From contig URHE01000009.1 of assembly GCA_900547595.1 (NCBI GenBank), forward strand, positions 1 to 41,516: 41,516 nt of DNA. Direction: 5' to 3'. The position numbers were made by a program, and so were the translations under genes. This stretch comes from an uncultured Desulfovibrio sp. (GTDB lineage Bacteria > Desulfobacterota > Desulfovibrionia > Desulfovibrionales > Desulfovibrionaceae). Below are positions 40,091 to 41,516 of the stretch, piece after piece. Position 1 is the first letter of the stretch. The number at the start of each line of letters is the position of its first letter. The notes under the pieces were generated by a model. That model worked only from the letters and a program-made list of their open reading frames with translations. It was not told the origin of the DNA and did not search any database.

Positions 40091-41516
40091 ATGAGCGAAC
40101 GCATCCCCGAACCGGCCTTCTCCCCGGAAAACGACGCCCAATACCCTTCCCGCGCGCACCGGGCCAGGGGCCTGCGTCTGGTGCTGGTCAACAGCGTCAT
40201 CCTCATCCTCACCATGGCACTCTTCGTCTTTCTCATCCACACCACCATCCACATGGCCGATGAATACGAACGGAGCGCCAAGGCCATGGAGACCTATATC
40301 GCCTGGGAGGAGGCGGGACAGAGCGTGCGCCGCGGTTCGGACTTTCTCACCGAGCAGGTGCGCCTTTTCGTGCAGACCCTGGACAGGAAATACGCCGACC
40401 GCTACTTCATGGAAATCTACTCCACCAGAAGCCGGGAAACGGCGGTGGAACGGCTCGCGGGCGAGCATGTGCGCGCCGGGGAGCACAACTGCATCCACAA
40501 GAGCATCGCCCTTTCCAACGCCCTCACCCACCGGGAGATATACGCCATCCGCCTCGCCGCCGAGGCGGCCCATCTGGACCTTGCCACCTTTCCCGGAGAG
40601 GTGCGCGAGATACATCTGAACGCGGCGGACCGCCAGCTGGATGCCAACGCCAAGGCCGCGCGGGCGCGCGAGCTCGTCTATGACCGGGAATACCGCGAGG
40701 CGAAGCTGAACATCCTCAACGCCGTCTCGCATTTCATGGAAGACGTGCTCGTCCGCGCGCGGGAGGCGCAACTGCAAAGCACCGAGGACCTTGGCACCGT
40801 GCTCGCGCGGCAGCGTCTGTTTCTTGTGGCCCTGAGCCTTCTGGCCGTCATCACGTTTGTCATGGGGATCATCCTTGTCATCCGGCCACTGCGGATCTTC
40901 AACCGCTGCATCCGCGAAGGCCGGCCGCTTGCTCCCGTGGGCGCGCAGGAATTCCGCGAGCTTGCCGGCACCTACAACGAAATTTTCGCCCTCAAGGAAC
41001 AGCAGGACATCCTCCTCCGCCACAAGGCCGAACACGATCCGCTCACCGAACTGCTCAACCGCAGCGCCTTTGACGGCCTGCGCCATGTCCTGAGCGGGGA
41101 AGATCACCCCGTGGGCCTCATCCTTCTGGATGTGGACCACTTCAAGGAAGTCAACGACATCCACGGCCACGAGGTGGGCGACGCCGCCCTGAAGCGCGTG
41201 GCCGGCCTGCTGCGCACGGCCTTCCGCTCCGGGGACTTCTGCATCCGCCTCGGCGGCGACGAGTTCGCGGTCATCCTCACGGACAGGGCCCCCGGCATCC
41301 GCCAGGTCATTGCCGACAAGATCACGGCCATCAACGAGGCCCTGAGCAGGCCCGAGGGCATGGTGCCCCCGCTTTCCGTCAGCGTGGGCGTGGCCTTTTC
41401 CGACGCGGGCTTCCCCGACAGCCTCTACGGCGATGCGGACAGCGCCCTCTACCGCGTCAAGGAGCGCGGACGCCGGGGCTGCGCGTTTTTCGAGGAGCTG
41501 AACGCCGAGGCGGCCC
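40091..41516 (+). CDS. Membrane diguanylate cyclase (GGDEF), C-terminus outside window
   Basis: 475 codons are visible with no stop. There is a cytoplasmic Arg-rich N-terminus, TM1 (~residues 29-51, LVLVNSVILILTMALFVFLI), and a ~190-residue periplasmic helical sensor region. TM2 (~243-266, FLVALSLLAVITFVMGIILV) and a short linker come next, then a GGDEF domain from ~315 (HDPLTELLNRSAFDGLRHVL; LILLDVDHFKEVNDIHGHEV). The catalytic motif GGDEF (388-392) is intact. An RxxD inhibitory site (RSGD, 379-382) lies five residues before it, so product feedback is likely. It makes c-di-GMP from two GTP. AGGAG precedes the start. It may feed the PilZ protein and Lap-type adhesin encoded nearby. Only the extreme C-terminus is missing. 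Confidence 0.92.
   Translation, partial: MSERIPEPAFSPENDAQYPSRAHRARGLRLVLVNSVILILTMALFVFLIHTTIHMADEYERSAKAMETYIAWEEAGQSVRRGSDFLTEQVRLFVQTLDRKYADRYFMEIYSTRSRETAVERLAGEHVRAGEHNCIHKSIALSNALTHREIYAIRLAAEAAHLDLATFPGEVREIHLNAADRQLDANAKAARARELVYDREYREAKLNILNAVSHFMEDVLVRAREAQLQSTEDLGTVLARQRLFLVALSLLAVITFVMGIILVIRPLRIFNRCIREGRPLAPVGAQEFRELAGTYNEIFALKEQQDILLRHKAEHDPLTELLNRSAFDGLRHVLSGEDHPVGLILLDVDHFKEVNDIHGHEVGDAALKRVAGLLRTAFRSGDFCIRLGGDEFAVILTDRAPGIRQVIADKITAINEALSRPEGMVPPLSVSVGVAFSDAGFPDSLYGDADSALYRVKERGRRGCAFFEELNAEAA

Overview
The window is GC-rich, densely coding bacterial DNA. The gene content is Gram-negative: CheV, an AsmA-like envelope protein, a type I-secreted RTX adhesin, MarC-family membrane proteins, a PAS-type sigma-54 activator and c-di-GMP proteins. 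The combination looks most like a member of the Desulfovibrionaceae (sulfate- or sulfite-reducing, formerly deltaproteobacteria). That placement is an inference from gene style, not from a marker gene.

Layout. (1) 1-4646, mostly minus strand: the start of a hexapeptide acyltransferase, cheV with a sigma-28-like promoter, a radical SAM protein, a small membrane protein and a CgeB-like glycosyltransferase. (2) 4789-8209, plus: a large AsmA-like protein and tRNA-Ala(CGC) with its own promoter and terminator. (3) 8435-23575, plus: a tightly packed surface-glycan operon behind a candidate sigma-54 promoter. It encodes fused glycosyltransferases, two nucleotide-sugar dehydrogenase-fold enzymes, a clear UDP-sulfoquinovose synthase, a ketoacyl synthase III / acyl carrier protein / short-chain dehydrogenase / PglD-type acyltransferase cassette, and sulfotransferase-like proteins. 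The last gene is AT-rich and has an in-frame (AG)14 tract. (4) 23811-27498, plus: an aromatic amino acid permease, RidA, a methyltransferase and a membrane-anchored unknown. (5) 27530-35600, minus: a PilZ protein, an unknown, a glycosyltransferase and an 1800-residue RTX adhesin. (6) 35601-36166: a regulatory region with a strong terminator facing the adhesin and a second dinucleotide tract, (AG)13. (7) 36167-41516, plus: pgl, a PAS-AAA+-Fis sigma-54 activator, two MarC paralogues and a diguanylate cyclase cut by the window end.

How it fits together. The central theme is a variable cell surface. The glycan operon appears able to make a sulfonated sugar, an ACP-borne acyl group and sulfate esters, and its last gene can be switched by slippage. 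The adhesin has the architecture of Lap-type c-di-GMP-controlled adhesins, and PilZ and GGDEF proteins lie nearby. The most novel possibility is upstream of the adhesin. There a CT repeat (minus-strand sense) begins a mini-ORF whose reading frame, set by repeat number, decides whether a ribosome stops before, inside or beyond an intrinsic terminator. That would be a phase-variable attenuator. It is a hypothesis built on visible sequence elements and is untested.
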